A stretch of DNA of 64,000 bases, from contig NZ_PCDP01000034.1 of assembly GCF_003240585.1 (NCBI RefSeq), positions 61,420 through 125,419 of the forward strand. The letters are read 5' to 3'. Positions within the stretch are counted from its first letter, which is position 1. Each line of letters starts with the position of its first letter. This DNA comes from Arminella tubonensis. GTDB lineage: Bacteria > Pseudomonadota > Alphaproteobacteria > Rhizobiales > Rhizobiaceae. The translations under genes were made by a program, and so were the position numbers. The notes under the pieces are model-generated. The model ran no database searches and had not been told where the DNA came from. It saw only the letters and a program-made list of their open reading frames with translations. Positions 34,414 through 42,839 of the stretch are shown piece after piece.

Positions 34414-36618
34414 ATGCGCCGGGCAACCACGAAAGCAGTCTTACTCTCGTCAACGATCCTCATCCTCGCCGCGTCGGCGGCATTGGCGCAGGAACGACAT
34501 CCTTTCTTCGGTCAGACGCACCAGCACACCAGCTGGTCGCTTGACGCCTATATCATCGGCAACACGGTGACCGGCCCCGAGGAAGCCTACCAGTATTCGA
34601 TGGGCCAGGTGATCAAGCATCCCGCCGGTTACGACGTCCAGATCAAGACGCCGCTCGATTTCCAGGGTGTCACCGATCACGCCGAATATGTCGGCGTCGT
34701 CCGGCTGGCGAACGATCCGAACTCTGCGGTCAGCAAGCTGCCCATCGCCGAAAAGCTGAAGGTGACCAAGGATAATCCAGCCGTCAAAATTTTTCAGTTC
34801 CTGGCTGGCAGTATCGCCAACCACAAACCCATTCCGGAACTGCTTGATCCGAAGTTGGCTGACTCCGTCTGGTCGCAGAACGTCGCCATCGCCGACAAAT
34901 ACAACAAGCCAGGCCAGTTTACGGCGTTCTGTTCCTACGAATGGACGTCAATGCCGAACAGCCAGAACATGCACCGCAACGTGTTCTTCAAGGACTGTGC
35001 CAAGGTTCCGCCGCAACCGTTCAGCGCCATCGATTCGGACCACCCGGAAGACCTGTGGAACTGGATGGACAAGCAGAGGCAAGCCGGAAACGAGGTGCTC
35101 GCCATCTCCCACAATGCCAATCTATCAAACGGCATGATGTTTCCGACAGACGTCGACAGCAAGGGCAATCCGCTTGATGCGGCCTGGGCGCAGCAACGCA
35201 TGACGAATGAGCCGCTGAACGAAATCAAACAGGTAAAAGGAGCCTCCGAGACACATCCGGACCTGTCGCCGAACGACGAGTTCGCCAACTACGAGATCAT
35301 GAACTATCTGATCGGCATTGATAACAGCACTTCGAAATTACACGGGAGCTACGCCCGCGAAGCCTATGAGAACGGTTTGGCGATGCAGGCGACACGCGGC
35401 TACAATCCCTACAAGTTCGGCGTGGTCGGCGCTGGCGACTCGCACAACACGGTCACCGCCTACTCGCAGTCGAACTTCTTCGGCGATCACGGGCTGGTCG
35501 ATGCCACGCCCGAGGCGCGGCTGGCCGGAAAAGTCGAGGCGGGCATGAACATTCTGCAGACGGGAACCTCCGGCCTGACCGTTGTCTGGGCCGAAGAGAA
35601 TACGCGTGCCTCGATCTTCGACGCGATGCAGCGCAAGGAAGTCTATGGCACCAGCGGTGTGCGCATCCAGGCACGGATGTTCGGGGGATGGGACTACGAC
35701 AAGGGCCTGCTTTCCAACAAAGATTGGGCAAAGACTGCCTATGCCAGCGGCGTGCCGATGGGCGGCGATCTTCCTCCGGCCGACGGCAAGGTTCCTTCGT
35801 TCGTGGTCGACGCCGTCAAGGACCCCGATGACGGCAACCTCGACCGCATCCAGATCATCAAGGGTTGGACCAAGGAAGGCCAGATATTCGAGAAGGTCTT
35901 CGACGTCGCCTGGTCCGGCGCTCGGCAGATCGATCCGGTCACCGGCAAATTGCCCCCGGTCGGCAGCACTGTCGACATTTCCAAGGCAACCTACACCAAC
36001 GACATCGGTTCCGTGGAACTGAAAGCGGTCTGGACTGACCCCGAATTCGATCCGAACCTGCACGCGTTCTACTACACGCGTGTGCTGCAAATCCCGACGC
36101 CGCGCTGGAGCACCTATGATGCTGCCAAGCTCGGCAGGCTCCCACCGGACGGCGTATCGGCCACCGTGCAGGAACGCGCCTGGACAACGCCCATCTGGTA
36201 CACGCCGTCGCCAGCCGCCGTCGCCAAGGGCGAGCGCGGTCTCACGGTCGCCGACCTGGCTAGCGCCGGTTCGAAGGAACTGACGGACGACCAGCTCAAG
36301 CAACTGGTCGTCGGCAAGACGTTGAAGGTCCGCAACAGCGTGACTGGACAGACCTTCGACGTCCTGTTTGGTACCGACGGCAAGCGCATCGTCACCGAGT
36401 CGAACGGCGGCGCACCGAAGGCCGACGACATCTTGCAGATCATGCACCCAAGCACATCCGGATCGGCGGCCGCCTACGTCATCCGCGAGGGCCATATCGT
36501 CACGACCATCGATGGCACCGACTTCGAACTCACCGTTTATAACTCCGGCAACAGATACATCGCCGCCCGCAGCAACGAGTTTGGCTACGCCAACTACGAA
36601 GTCGAGGACGTGCAATGA
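34414..36618 (+). CDS. DUF3604 exported protein (PHP-like metal hydrolase fold)
   Basis: The 734-residue protein has a signal peptide (VLLSSTILILAASAALAQ). The mature N-terminus FFGQTHQHTSWSLDAY has an HxH pair, followed by FQGVTDHAEYVGVV, LAISHNANLSNG and GVVGAGDSHNTVTAY. These are the metal-ligand blocks of PHP-type phosphoesterases (HxH, DHxE, H, DxH), and DUF3604 proteins carry exactly this set. The C-terminal 350 residues include ISKATYTNDIGSVELKAVW and YYTRVLQIPTPRWSTYDA. A phosphatase role is only likely. A strong GGGAGGA precedes ATG 34414, and the stop overlaps the next gene by 4 bp. Confidence 0.9.
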   Translation: MRRATTKAVLLSSTILILAASAALAQERHPFFGQTHQHTSWSLDAYIIGNTVTGPEEAYQYSMGQVIKHPAGYDVQIKTPLDFQGVTDHAEYVGVVRLANDPNSAVSKLPIAEKLKVTKDNPAVKIFQFLAGSIANHKPIPELLDPKLADSVWSQNVAIADKYNKPGQFTAFCSYEWTSMPNSQNMHRNVFFKDCAKVPPQPFSAIDSDHPEDLWNWMDKQRQAGNEVLAISHNANLSNGMMFPTDVDSKGNPLDAAWAQQRMTNEPLNEIKQVKGASETHPDLSPNDEFANYEIMNYLIGIDNSTSKLHGSYAREAYENGLAMQATRGYNPYKFGVVGAGDSHNTVTAYSQSNFFGDHGLVDATPEARLAGKVEAGMNILQTGTSGLTVVWAEENTRASIFDAMQRKEVYGTSGVRIQARMFGGWDYDKGLLSNKDWAKTAYASGVPMGGDLPPADGKVPSFVVDAVKDPDDGNLDRIQIIKGWTKEGQIFEKVFDVAWSGARQIDPVTGKLPPVGSTVDISKATYTNDIGSVELKAVWTDPEFDPNLHAFYYTRVLQIPTPRWSTYDAAKLGRLPPDGVSATVQERAWTTPIWYTPSPAAVAKGERGLTVADLASAGSKELTDDQLKQLVVGKTLKVRNSVTGQTFDVLFGTDGKRIVTESNGGAPKADDILQIMHPSTSGSAAAYVIREGHIVTTIDGTDFELTVYNSGNRYIAARSNEFGYANYEVEDVQ

Positions 36619-37631
36619 AAGCGGCGGCGGAAGGTAGAGGGAAGATGAAACTGTTCCTTATTGCGCCCGAAGCGGCAGTCGCGCCGACGGGGACCGGCCA
36701 ATCGGCTGGCGATAGACAGTGGCGTCGGATTCTCAAGGAACCACTGCTGCACTTCCTGATGGTCGGTGCCGGGCTGTTCGGCACCTATCACCTCCTGAAC
36801 CCAGAACAGCCAAACAGCGTCGGATCGCGGACCATCGTTCTAACCAAAGACGATGTCAGGCAGCTGGCGATTTCCTGGCTGGCGCAGGGGCGGTCGACGC
36901 CGACGGCCGATCAGGTCAAAGGACTGGTCGACCAAAAGGTCACGCAGGAAATCCTTTTTCGGGAAGCGGTCTCCCTTGGGCTTGACCGTGACGACGAAGT
37001 GGTCAAACGCAGGCTTGCCCAGAAGATGGACTTTCTGGCGGCCGATGTTGCCAACATGCAGGAGCCGACCACCGAGCAGTTGCAGACCTGGTACGCTCAG
37101 AACTCCCAGAGCTTTGCACTTCCGGCGCACGCGACCTTCCGGCATCTTTACTTCTCGGCCGACAAGCACGGTGGCGACGCGCAAGCTACCGCAGCCGTTG
37201 CTTTGAAGCTGATCGCGGACAAGTCGCCAGACGCATCTGAGGTGTCTGCGCTCGGCGATCAGTTCATGTTCCAGGACCACTATGGCGACGCCACTCCCGA
37301 TCAGATGTCGAAGGAGTTTGGCGTGGATTTCTCAAAAGCGCTGTTCAAACTTTCACCGGGACAATGGGAGGGCCCGATCCAATCCGGCTATGGGTGGCAT
37401 CTCGTTTGGGTCGACGCCATCGATCCCGGCCGCGTTCCGACATTTGCAGAGGTCCAGCCAAACGTCAGAGCAGGATGGATCGAAGACCAATATCGCGCGA
37501 TCAAGCTTACCGCGCTGAACGAGATGCGGTCGCATTATTCGGTCGTCGTGCCTCCTATCGAAGTCAGCGACTTCGAAGACCTGAAGATACCTCCGGGCAC
37601 CAGCAACGAGTTTGAGGTGTCGGCGCAATGA
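36615..37631 (+). CDS. Membrane-anchored parvulin-type peptidyl-prolyl isomerase
   Basis: The 338-residue protein has a membrane segment near residue 45 (LLHFLMVGAGLFGTYHLLNP), a SurA/PpiD-like helical part (VDQKVTQEILFREAVSLGLD, VKRRLAQKMDFLAADV), and a parvulin domain (ATFRHLYFSADKH, LSPGQWEGPIQSGYGWHLVW). The FSPGxWxGPxxSxYGxHxV block is typical of PpiC. It would fold exported proteins. An ATG at 36645 behind GAGGGAAG is an alternative start. Overlaps at both ends (36615-36618, 37628-37631) tie it to DUF3604 and HupE. Confidence 0.85.
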   Translation: MKAAAEGRGKMKLFLIAPEAAVAPTGTGQSAGDRQWRRILKEPLLHFLMVGAGLFGTYHLLNPEQPNSVGSRTIVLTKDDVRQLAISWLAQGRSTPTADQVKGLVDQKVTQEILFREAVSLGLDRDDEVVKRRLAQKMDFLAADVANMQEPTTEQLQTWYAQNSQSFALPAHATFRHLYFSADKHGGDAQATAAVALKLIADKSPDASEVSALGDQFMFQDHYGDATPDQMSKEFGVDFSKALFKLSPGQWEGPIQSGYGWHLVWVDAIDPGRVPTFAEVQPNVRAGWIEDQYRAIKLTALNEMRSHYSVVVPPIEVSDFEDLKIPPGTSNEFEVSAQ

Positions 37632-38650
37632 ACAACCCGAGGACCCTCGCATCGCTGTTGATATTGGCTTGCTGCGCGGTGATCGCAACGTTCGCACTGA
37701 CGGCAAATGCGGTCGCCCACGAAATACGGCCCGCCTACCTGCAGATCGATCAGACCGGTCCAAGCCGATACTCAGTCATCTGGCGCACGCCATTGCTTTC
37801 GGGGATGCGGCTTCCGATAGCCCTTCGGTTTCCCGACGAGGTCCGCGACGTGACGCCACCCGCCGAGCATGAGCTTTCGGACTCGTTAGTGCAGACCCGG
37901 ATCGTCGAGACGACGGACAGAGGCCTCGCTGGGCAGCGCGTCGAGTTCGTCGGGCTGCAGGCGACCATTACGGACGTTCTGGTCCGCGTGCATCTTCTTG
38001 GGAGTCCTGTTTCGACGACCATGATCCACCCGTCTCATCCATGGTTCGAGATTGCCGCGAAGGTTGATCGCCTGGACGTTGCGAAGACCTTTGTGATGCA
38101 CGGGATCGACCACATCCTGACCGGCTACGATCATCTGCTGTTTGTACTCGCTTTGATGTTCATCGCCCGCCGCTGGCGGGCATTGCTGGCGACCGTCACG
38201 GCGTTCACGGCGGCCCATTCCATTACGCTAACGCTTGCGACGCTCGGCTTCGTGCATGTGCCGGGACCGCCGGTCGAAGCTGCTATCGCCTTCAGCATCC
38301 TGCTACTCGCCTGTGAGATCATTCGCATCCGGCGCGGACAATCGAGCCTGACCGCTGAGAGACCTTGGCTGATGGCCTTCGCTTTCGGTCTTCTCCACGG
38401 GCTTGGCTTTGCCAGCGCTCTTGCAAACCTGGCACTTCCTTCGGGTGACATCCCGCTGGCTTTGCTGTTCTTCAATATTGGGGTCGAGCTTGGGCAGCTG
38501 ATGTTTATCGCGGCGATCATTGCTTTTGTACGGCTGCTAAAAATGGTTCGTTACCCGCCCTACGTCGGGCGTAACTCAGTGATCGTGACGTCCTATGTCA
38601 TCGGTGCCTTGGCTGCGTTCTGGTTCGTCGAGCGACTGGCAGCATTTTGA
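37628..38650 (+). CDS. HupE/UreJ-family membrane protein
   Basis: The 340-residue protein has a signal peptide (LILACCAVIATFALTANAVA), a ~120-residue periplasmic domain (HEIRPAYLQIDQTGPSRYSV), and a C-terminal HupE/UreJ domain with MHGIDHILTGYDHLLFVLAL, FTAAHSITLTLATLGFVHVP, AFGLLHGLGFASALANLALP and FFNIGVELGQLMFIAAIIAF. The conserved His residues (HGxDHxxxGxDH, HSxT, HGxGF) are those of Ni/Co-permease-like HupE proteins. This N-terminally extended version is typical next to DUF3604 and parvulin genes. The metal specificity is unknown. Confidence 0.9.
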   Translation: MNNPRTLASLLILACCAVIATFALTANAVAHEIRPAYLQIDQTGPSRYSVIWRTPLLSGMRLPIALRFPDEVRDVTPPAEHELSDSLVQTRIVETTDRGLAGQRVEFVGLQATITDVLVRVHLLGSPVSTTMIHPSHPWFEIAAKVDRLDVAKTFVMHGIDHILTGYDHLLFVLALMFIARRWRALLATVTAFTAAHSITLTLATLGFVHVPGPPVEAAIAFSILLLACEIIRIRRGQSSLTAERPWLMAFAFGLLHGLGFASALANLALPSGDIPLALLFFNIGVELGQLMFIAAIIAFVRLLKMVRYPPYVGRNSVIVTSYVIGALAAFWFVERLAAF

Positions 38651-38688
38651 GGCAAGCGAGGTACGAATGACCACTCCAACCGACCGTA

Positions 38689-38701
38689 TGCTACGGTAAC
38701 A
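38689..38701. promoter_or_regulatory. TGCTAC-G-GTAACA palindrome, site 4
   Basis: One base differs from the TGTTAC-S-GTAACA sites. It stands 79 bp before the Cys-repeat protein gene at 38780, beyond the end of the first operon (38650). Confidence 0.6.
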
Positions 38702-38779
38702 CACGGTCCTCCCACTTCCCTTCCTGCGCCGTGCTTGCAAGGGATACATCCACGGTTTGATATAAGAGGGGAACCAAGC

Positions 38780-39205
38780 ATGAAAAGCAGACTAGCCATC
38801 ATCGGGGCGGGAGCGCTTGTCGCCTTTCTCGGCCTCTCCGTGGTCGCCCGCGCCGACACCATCAGCTATGCCGACGCCGTGACCACGCTTGCCAAAAGCT
38901 GCGGCGAGGACATCAAGAAGGTCTGCAGCGGCCTCAACCTCGGCAACAACGCCATCGCCGACTGCCTGCAGAAGAATACGGCCAAGGTCTCGCCGACCTG
39001 CACTTCGACGCTTGCCACCGTCATCACCTCCATCAAGCAGCGGCAGGCCGCACAGATTGCCTACTACACGGTCTGCAGGCGCAACATGGCCACCACCTGC
39101 AAGGGCGTGAAAGGCGACGGCAACATGCTGTCCTGCCTCATCAAGGCCGAGCGCATGACTGGACCAAAATGCACCCAGGCGATCACCGACGCCGGTTGGC
39201 GTTAA
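38780..39205 (+). CDS. Secreted cysteine-rich repeat protein (GLG1-like repeats)
   Basis: From ATG 38780 a 141-residue product. Signal peptide: LAIIGAGALVAFLGLSVVAR, cleaved near ARA. Repeats with paired Cys follow: TLAKSCGEDIKKVCSGLNLG, IADCLQKNTAKVSPTCTSTL, TVCRRNMATTCKGVKGDGNM, LSCLIKAERMTGPKCTQAIT. This is the 'C...C...C' pattern of Cys-rich GLG1 repeats seen in short bacterial secreted proteins. Eight Cys give up to four disulfides. It starts the second operon behind palindrome site 4. Confidence 0.8.
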   Translation: MKSRLAIIGAGALVAFLGLSVVARADTISYADAVTTLAKSCGEDIKKVCSGLNLGNNAIADCLQKNTAKVSPTCTSTLATVITSIKQRQAAQIAYYTVCRRNMATTCKGVKGDGNMLSCLIKAERMTGPKCTQAITDAGWR

Positions 39206-39220
39206 GAGGGAGGAACGAAC

Positions 39221-39793
39221 ATGTCTATTCGTAAGATCAGTGCTGCGCTCATTGGCGGCATCATGCTTCTGCCCATCACTGTTTCGGCCCAGGAAGTATC
39301 GCAACAGCGGATCATCACCAGCCTCGACAATGCCGGGAAAGTTGCACCACAGATCGATGTCATGTTGCTGAAGCAGCAGGCGGCGCAAAATCCTTCTGGA
39401 AGTGCGGCAGGCCTTCCGGACTGGAGCAAGCTCGCCCAGCTCTCGCAACTGGTCGTCGAACTCAACTTCGTCAACAATTCCGTCGCCATGGAGCCGGAGT
39501 CCTATCGCACCCTCGGCCTGATCGCCGATGCGCTGCATCATCCCAATCTGGCGCGGTATTCGTTCCTGATCGTCGGGCACACGAGTTCCACAGGCGACGC
39601 CAAGCATAACCTGCAGCTGAGCGAGGACCGCGCCAATGCGATCAAACTCGCGCTGTCGACGACCTTCGCCATCAAGCCGGGACGCCTGTTCGCCGTTGGT
39701 GCTGGCCAGGAATATCCGATTGATGCGACCGATCCAAAATCGGCGGTCAATCGACGGGTTCAGCTCTTCAACCTCGGTCTGTTGAAGCTATGA
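39221..39793 (+). CDS. OmpA-like periplasmic protein
   Basis: The 190-residue protein has a signal peptide (ISAALIGGIMLLPITVSAQ). The C-terminal OmpA domain (about 85-185) has VVELNFVNNSVAMEPESYRT, FLIVGHTSSTGDAKHNLQLS and RANAIKLALSTTFAIKPGRL, ending QEYPIDATDPKSAVNRRVQL. The 'GHTxxxGxxxxNxxLSxxRAxAV' and 'NRRV' motifs bind peptidoglycan. No beta barrel is present. The Shine-Dalgarno GGGAGGA precedes the start and the stop overlaps the next gene by 4 bp. Confidence 0.88.
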   Translation: MSIRKISAALIGGIMLLPITVSAQEVSQQRIITSLDNAGKVAPQIDVMLLKQQAAQNPSGSAAGLPDWSKLAQLSQLVVELNFVNNSVAMEPESYRTLGLIADALHHPNLARYSFLIVGHTSSTGDAKHNLQLSEDRANAIKLALSTTFAIKPGRLFAVGAGQEYPIDATDPKSAVNRRVQLFNLGLLKL

Positions 39794-40599
39794 CGATCAT
39801 CGGGAACTTCGCGCCCCGCAGGTTTCCGAGCCATGCAGCTATCCATTGGCCGCAAAACAGCAATTATGGGAGTAAGACATTGGCCAGAATTCACAGGACA
39901 TTTGGCATCGCGCTGGTAGCGGGCTTCATGGCGTCACCGATGGCAGTTCATGCCGAAGACGCTATGTCCGCGCCCGGACAGAAGACCATCGGTGCGCCCT
40001 CAGCAGCTCTTGCCGCAAAAGTCATTCCGTCGCTTGCTGTCCTCAATTCCGCAGGAGCGACACTCGTTGACGGCAAGCTGGCGATGACGGGCATCTCCCC
40101 CACCTCGATTGTGTTCGCCGACCGCCCGTTCCGCACCGCCGGGCACACGTTGACGTCGGAGTTCGTCAAGCAGTGGGGTGACGGAACGGATAGCTTCGCC
40201 AAGGACCCGCCCAACGCAACGATCTCGGTTCTCAGCAATGACGGCACTTCGGTAAAGGACGCTGTCGTCACCCTGAAAATGCCGAAACTCGAAGGCGGAA
40301 CTCTGACCTTCGACGTCGCGGTGCTTGAGGGCGACCTCAACGCCGCCAACGGCCCAGCCTCCTTGTTCATAGACTGGTTTGCCGCGCGTGGCGGTTTTGG
40401 TGGCGGAGTTGTCGTCGGTGGTGGTGGTTTCTATCACGCTCCCGTCTGGCGCGGTGCCTATTACGGTCATCCTGCCTATGGTGGGGCGCTTGCCGCTGGC
40501 GCTGTCATCGGTGCTGCGGCCGTCGCCTCGGAATATCACCCGTATTACGGATATGCACGGCCCGCCTGCGGCTACTATCCCTATCCGCCGTGCTACTGA
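39790..40599 (+). CDS. Secreted Gly-rich hypothetical protein
   Basis: The 269-residue frame starts inside the OmpA stop. A signal peptide sits at about residues 35-55 (FGIALVAGFMASPMAVHAED), so a later start (TTG near 39880) is possible. The mature part has IVFADRPFRTAGHTLTSEFV and TLTFDVAVLEGDLNAANGPA. A Gly/Tyr tail follows (GGFGGGVVVGGGGFYHAPVW, HPYYGYARPACGYYPYPPCY). The repetitive tail suggests a surface or wall-associated protein. No family was recognised. Confidence 0.75.
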   Translation: MTIIGNFAPRRFPSHAAIHWPQNSNYGSKTLARIHRTFGIALVAGFMASPMAVHAEDAMSAPGQKTIGAPSAALAAKVIPSLAVLNSAGATLVDGKLAMTGISPTSIVFADRPFRTAGHTLTSEFVKQWGDGTDSFAKDPPNATISVLSNDGTSVKDAVVTLKMPKLEGGTLTFDVAVLEGDLNAANGPASLFIDWFAARGGFGGGVVVGGGGFYHAPVWRGAYYGHPAYGGALAAGAVIGAAAVASEYHPYYGYARPACGYYPYPPCY

Positions 40600-40676
40600 C
40601 GATTGTCATCGATCGCCGGTCCGAGGATCGGCGACACTAGAAGGCTGCGAACGCCTTCCGACTTCCGCATAGGGGC

Positions 40677-41987
40677 TTGAACGCATTGGGCAACACAATA
40701 TCGAGGACGCACTCCCTCTGTGCAATGATTCAGATGGCTGCGCTCACCGCAATGCTCTCTGCGTGCGGCGGCAGGGCTGTCAACGTGCTCGGCCCAGTAG
40801 CTGAAACATCGCCGAATGCCAGCAAGGTAGAAATGCTGGTGACGACGACACGGGCACCGTCACTCGTTCCCGGCGAAATGTACAGCGGCGAGCGGGCGCT
40901 GACGAACTCGTTTGCCCAGATGACCGTCTCGATCCCGCCGCCCGGCATCCACAAGGTCGGGGATGTCGAGTGGCCGCGCAAGCTGCCGTCCAACCCGAAG
41001 ACCGACTTCGCCACGCTCGAAGCCGACCAGATCAACAAGGACAAGGCCATCCAGTGGCTGAACGTATCGGTGAAGAAGAGCCCGGACCATAGCGTATTGG
41101 TGTTCGTCCACGGCTTCAATAATCGCTTCGAGGACGCGGTCTACCGATTTGCTCAGATCACCCATGACTCTGGCGCTCACAGCGTGCCGATCCTTGCCAC
41201 CTGGCCATCGCGCGGCAGCCTGCTTGCCTACGGTTACGACCGAGAAAGCACCAACTACTCTCGCAACGCGCTGGAAACGCTGTTTCAGTTTCTAGCGAAG
41301 GACCCTCAGGTGCACGAGGTCAACATCCTCGCGCATTCGATGGGCAACTGGCTGGCGATGGAATCCCTGCGGCAGATGGCGATCCGCAACGGCAGGCTCC
41401 CCACCAAGTTCAAGAACGTCATGCTCGCCGATGCCGACGTCGACGTCGATGTCTTCCGCCAGCAGCTCGCCGATCTAGGACAACCGCGCCCGAACTTTAC
41501 CCTGTTTGTCTCGCGTGACGACCGGGCGCTTGCGGTCTCCAAGCGCGTTTGGGGTGATGTCGGCAGGCTTGGAGCCATCGACCCATCCATCTCGCCGTAC
41601 AAGGAAGAGATCGCTGACAATCATATGACGGTTGTCGACCTGACGAAAATCAAGACCAATGACGGACTGCGCCACAGCAAGTTCGCGGAATCGCCGGAGA
41701 TCGTCCAGTTGATCGGCAAGAGGCTGGCAGATGGACAGCCGCTTAGCGACAGCCGGGTCGGGCTGGGGGATAATATCGTGGCCGCAACGGCCGGTGCGGC
41801 TTCGGCCGTAGGCACAGGCGTTGCGCTGGCTGTCGCTGCTCCAGTGGCAATTGTCGACCAGAACACCAGGGAAAATTTCGGCAAGCAGGTGGCGGCGATC
41901 TCGGGGGCTTCGCCGTCAGCCAAGAGCCCAGGTTCCGTGCCCGCTAATTGCAAGGTCAAGGACGCAGTTCCGGGTGCGTGCAAGTGA
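40677..41987 (+). CDS. Lipoprotein alpha/beta hydrolase (DUF900)
   Basis: The 436-residue frame starts at TTG 40677. The N-terminus MIQMAALTAMLSAC (from Met 17) ends in a lipobox, so it is probably lipid anchored; the longer start supplies the positive n-region. The catalytic fold has VLVFVHGFNNRFEDAVYRFA, the nucleophile elbow ILAHSMGNWLAMESL and a terminal His block (NHMTVVDLTKIKTNDGLRHS). This is the DUF900 family of unassigned esterase-like hydrolases. The C-terminal Ala-rich tail is unusual. A decayed copy of its 3' third lies at 42540-42662. Confidence 0.85.
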   Translation: MNALGNTISRTHSLCAMIQMAALTAMLSACGGRAVNVLGPVAETSPNASKVEMLVTTTRAPSLVPGEMYSGERALTNSFAQMTVSIPPPGIHKVGDVEWPRKLPSNPKTDFATLEADQINKDKAIQWLNVSVKKSPDHSVLVFVHGFNNRFEDAVYRFAQITHDSGAHSVPILATWPSRGSLLAYGYDRESTNYSRNALETLFQFLAKDPQVHEVNILAHSMGNWLAMESLRQMAIRNGRLPTKFKNVMLADADVDVDVFRQQLADLGQPRPNFTLFVSRDDRALAVSKRVWGDVGRLGAIDPSISPYKEEIADNHMTVVDLTKIKTNDGLRHSKFAESPEIVQLIGKRLADGQPLSDSRVGLGDNIVAATAGAASAVGTGVALAVAAPVAIVDQNTRENFGKQVAAISGASPSAKSPGSVPANCKVKDAVPGACK

Positions 41988-41997
41988 TGCACCAGTG

Positions 41998-42432
41998 ATG
42001 GAGCCTCTTATGCAATGGTCCGGTGACTGGGCGTAGGGTCTTCCAGCTCTCGTCCTGACAGTCGTCTTTCATGTCTCGGTCTTTATGCTGATCACCAACG
42101 TGTTCGCGCCACGTCCGAACGGAAGTCGCCGCCGTCCACTACGCTTCATTCTGCTGGTCGCGGCGATAGCGTTGCTGGCTGCCATAATGCATGGTCTGGA
42201 AGCCGCTGCCTGGGCGATACTCTACGTCTGGCTTAGCGCACTACCCGACCTGTCCGAAGGAATTCTCTATTCGCTTGGAGCCATCACCAGTTATGGACAC
42301 GCATCGATCTTTCTCGAAAATCGTTGGCGGTTGCTTGGCTCCATCGAGGCAGTGAATGGGTTGATCCTGTTCGGTCTGACCACTGCATTTCTGTTCGCGG
42401 CGGTCCAGAAGGTCTGGCCGGATGAGAACTAG
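41998..42432 (+). pseudogene. Ion-channel-like membrane protein with an early stop codon
   Basis: ATG 41998 opens MEPLMQWSGDWA, then TAG (42034-42036) interrupts, and the same frame continues LPALVLTVVFHVSVFMLITN with an uninterrupted membrane protein to 42432. Later segments are PLRFILLVAAIALLAAIMHG, YVWLSALPDLSEGILYSLGA and ANGLILFGL-type NGLILFGLTTAFLFAAVQKV. The layout (two helices with a pore-like SxxAITSYG) is that of small two-helix ion-channel proteins. ATG 42085 could still give a 115-residue product. It follows the hydrolase stop by 10 bp. Confidence 0.6.
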
Positions 42433-42539
42433 AGGACCGGACCGATCCTGTGAGCCTCAGCTCGTCGTACCAGGTCAATGAGTTTTCGAGCTGGCGTGGT
42501 CGGATTTGGCTGCGCACGGCCGCTAGACAGAGTGGGTGC

Positions 42540-42662
42540 TGCCAGTCGAGCCAACCGCTGCATTGACCCATCCAACTCGCCATATCAGGAAGAGGTTGCT
42601 GACAATACATGACGGTTATCGACTGACGAAGATCAAGACCGATAACAGGCTGCGCCACAGAG
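42540..42662 (+). pseudogene. Decayed copy of the DUF900 hydrolase 3' part
   Basis: The frame, allowing two shifts, reads IDPSNSPYQEEVADN, TVID, LTKIKTDNRLRHR. This aligns with IDPSISPYKEEIADNHMTVVDLTK... in the intact hydrolase at 41576-41680, at nucleotide level with scattered changes. It is a partial duplication ending at the 42671 repeat. Confidence 0.7.
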
Positions 42663-42670
42663 CCAATGGC

Positions 42671-42733
42671 CGCTGTTGGCGCGATCCGGAAGCTTTACCG
42701 GCTTCGGGAGTTGACCCAAAGCCGACATAGTGG
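42671..42733 (+). repeat. Dispersed TGGCGCGATCCGGAAGCT repeat, copy 2
   Basis: Contains TGGCGCGATCCGGAAGCT, CAGCTTCGGGAGTTG-type GGCTTCGGGAGTTGACCC, and AAAGCCGACA. It lies between the decayed hydrolase copy and the cyclase stop. Copies are also seen at 63840-63893 and, diverged, at 26330-26383. Confidence 0.6.
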
Positions 42734-42839
42734 CTGCTCGCGCAGCGTTGCAACCATTTGTGTCATCGCGCCAGACCCTCGGCGACAGCGCTCGCCGGTA
42801 CCGGGGCGATCAGCGGCTCTCGCGTTGCACAGGGCCGTT

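Noticed and set aside
35338..36615. 425-codon open frame on the minus strand
   Set aside because: It lies antisense to DUF3604 and has no ribosome site or family motif; GC-rich reverse frames stay open by chance.
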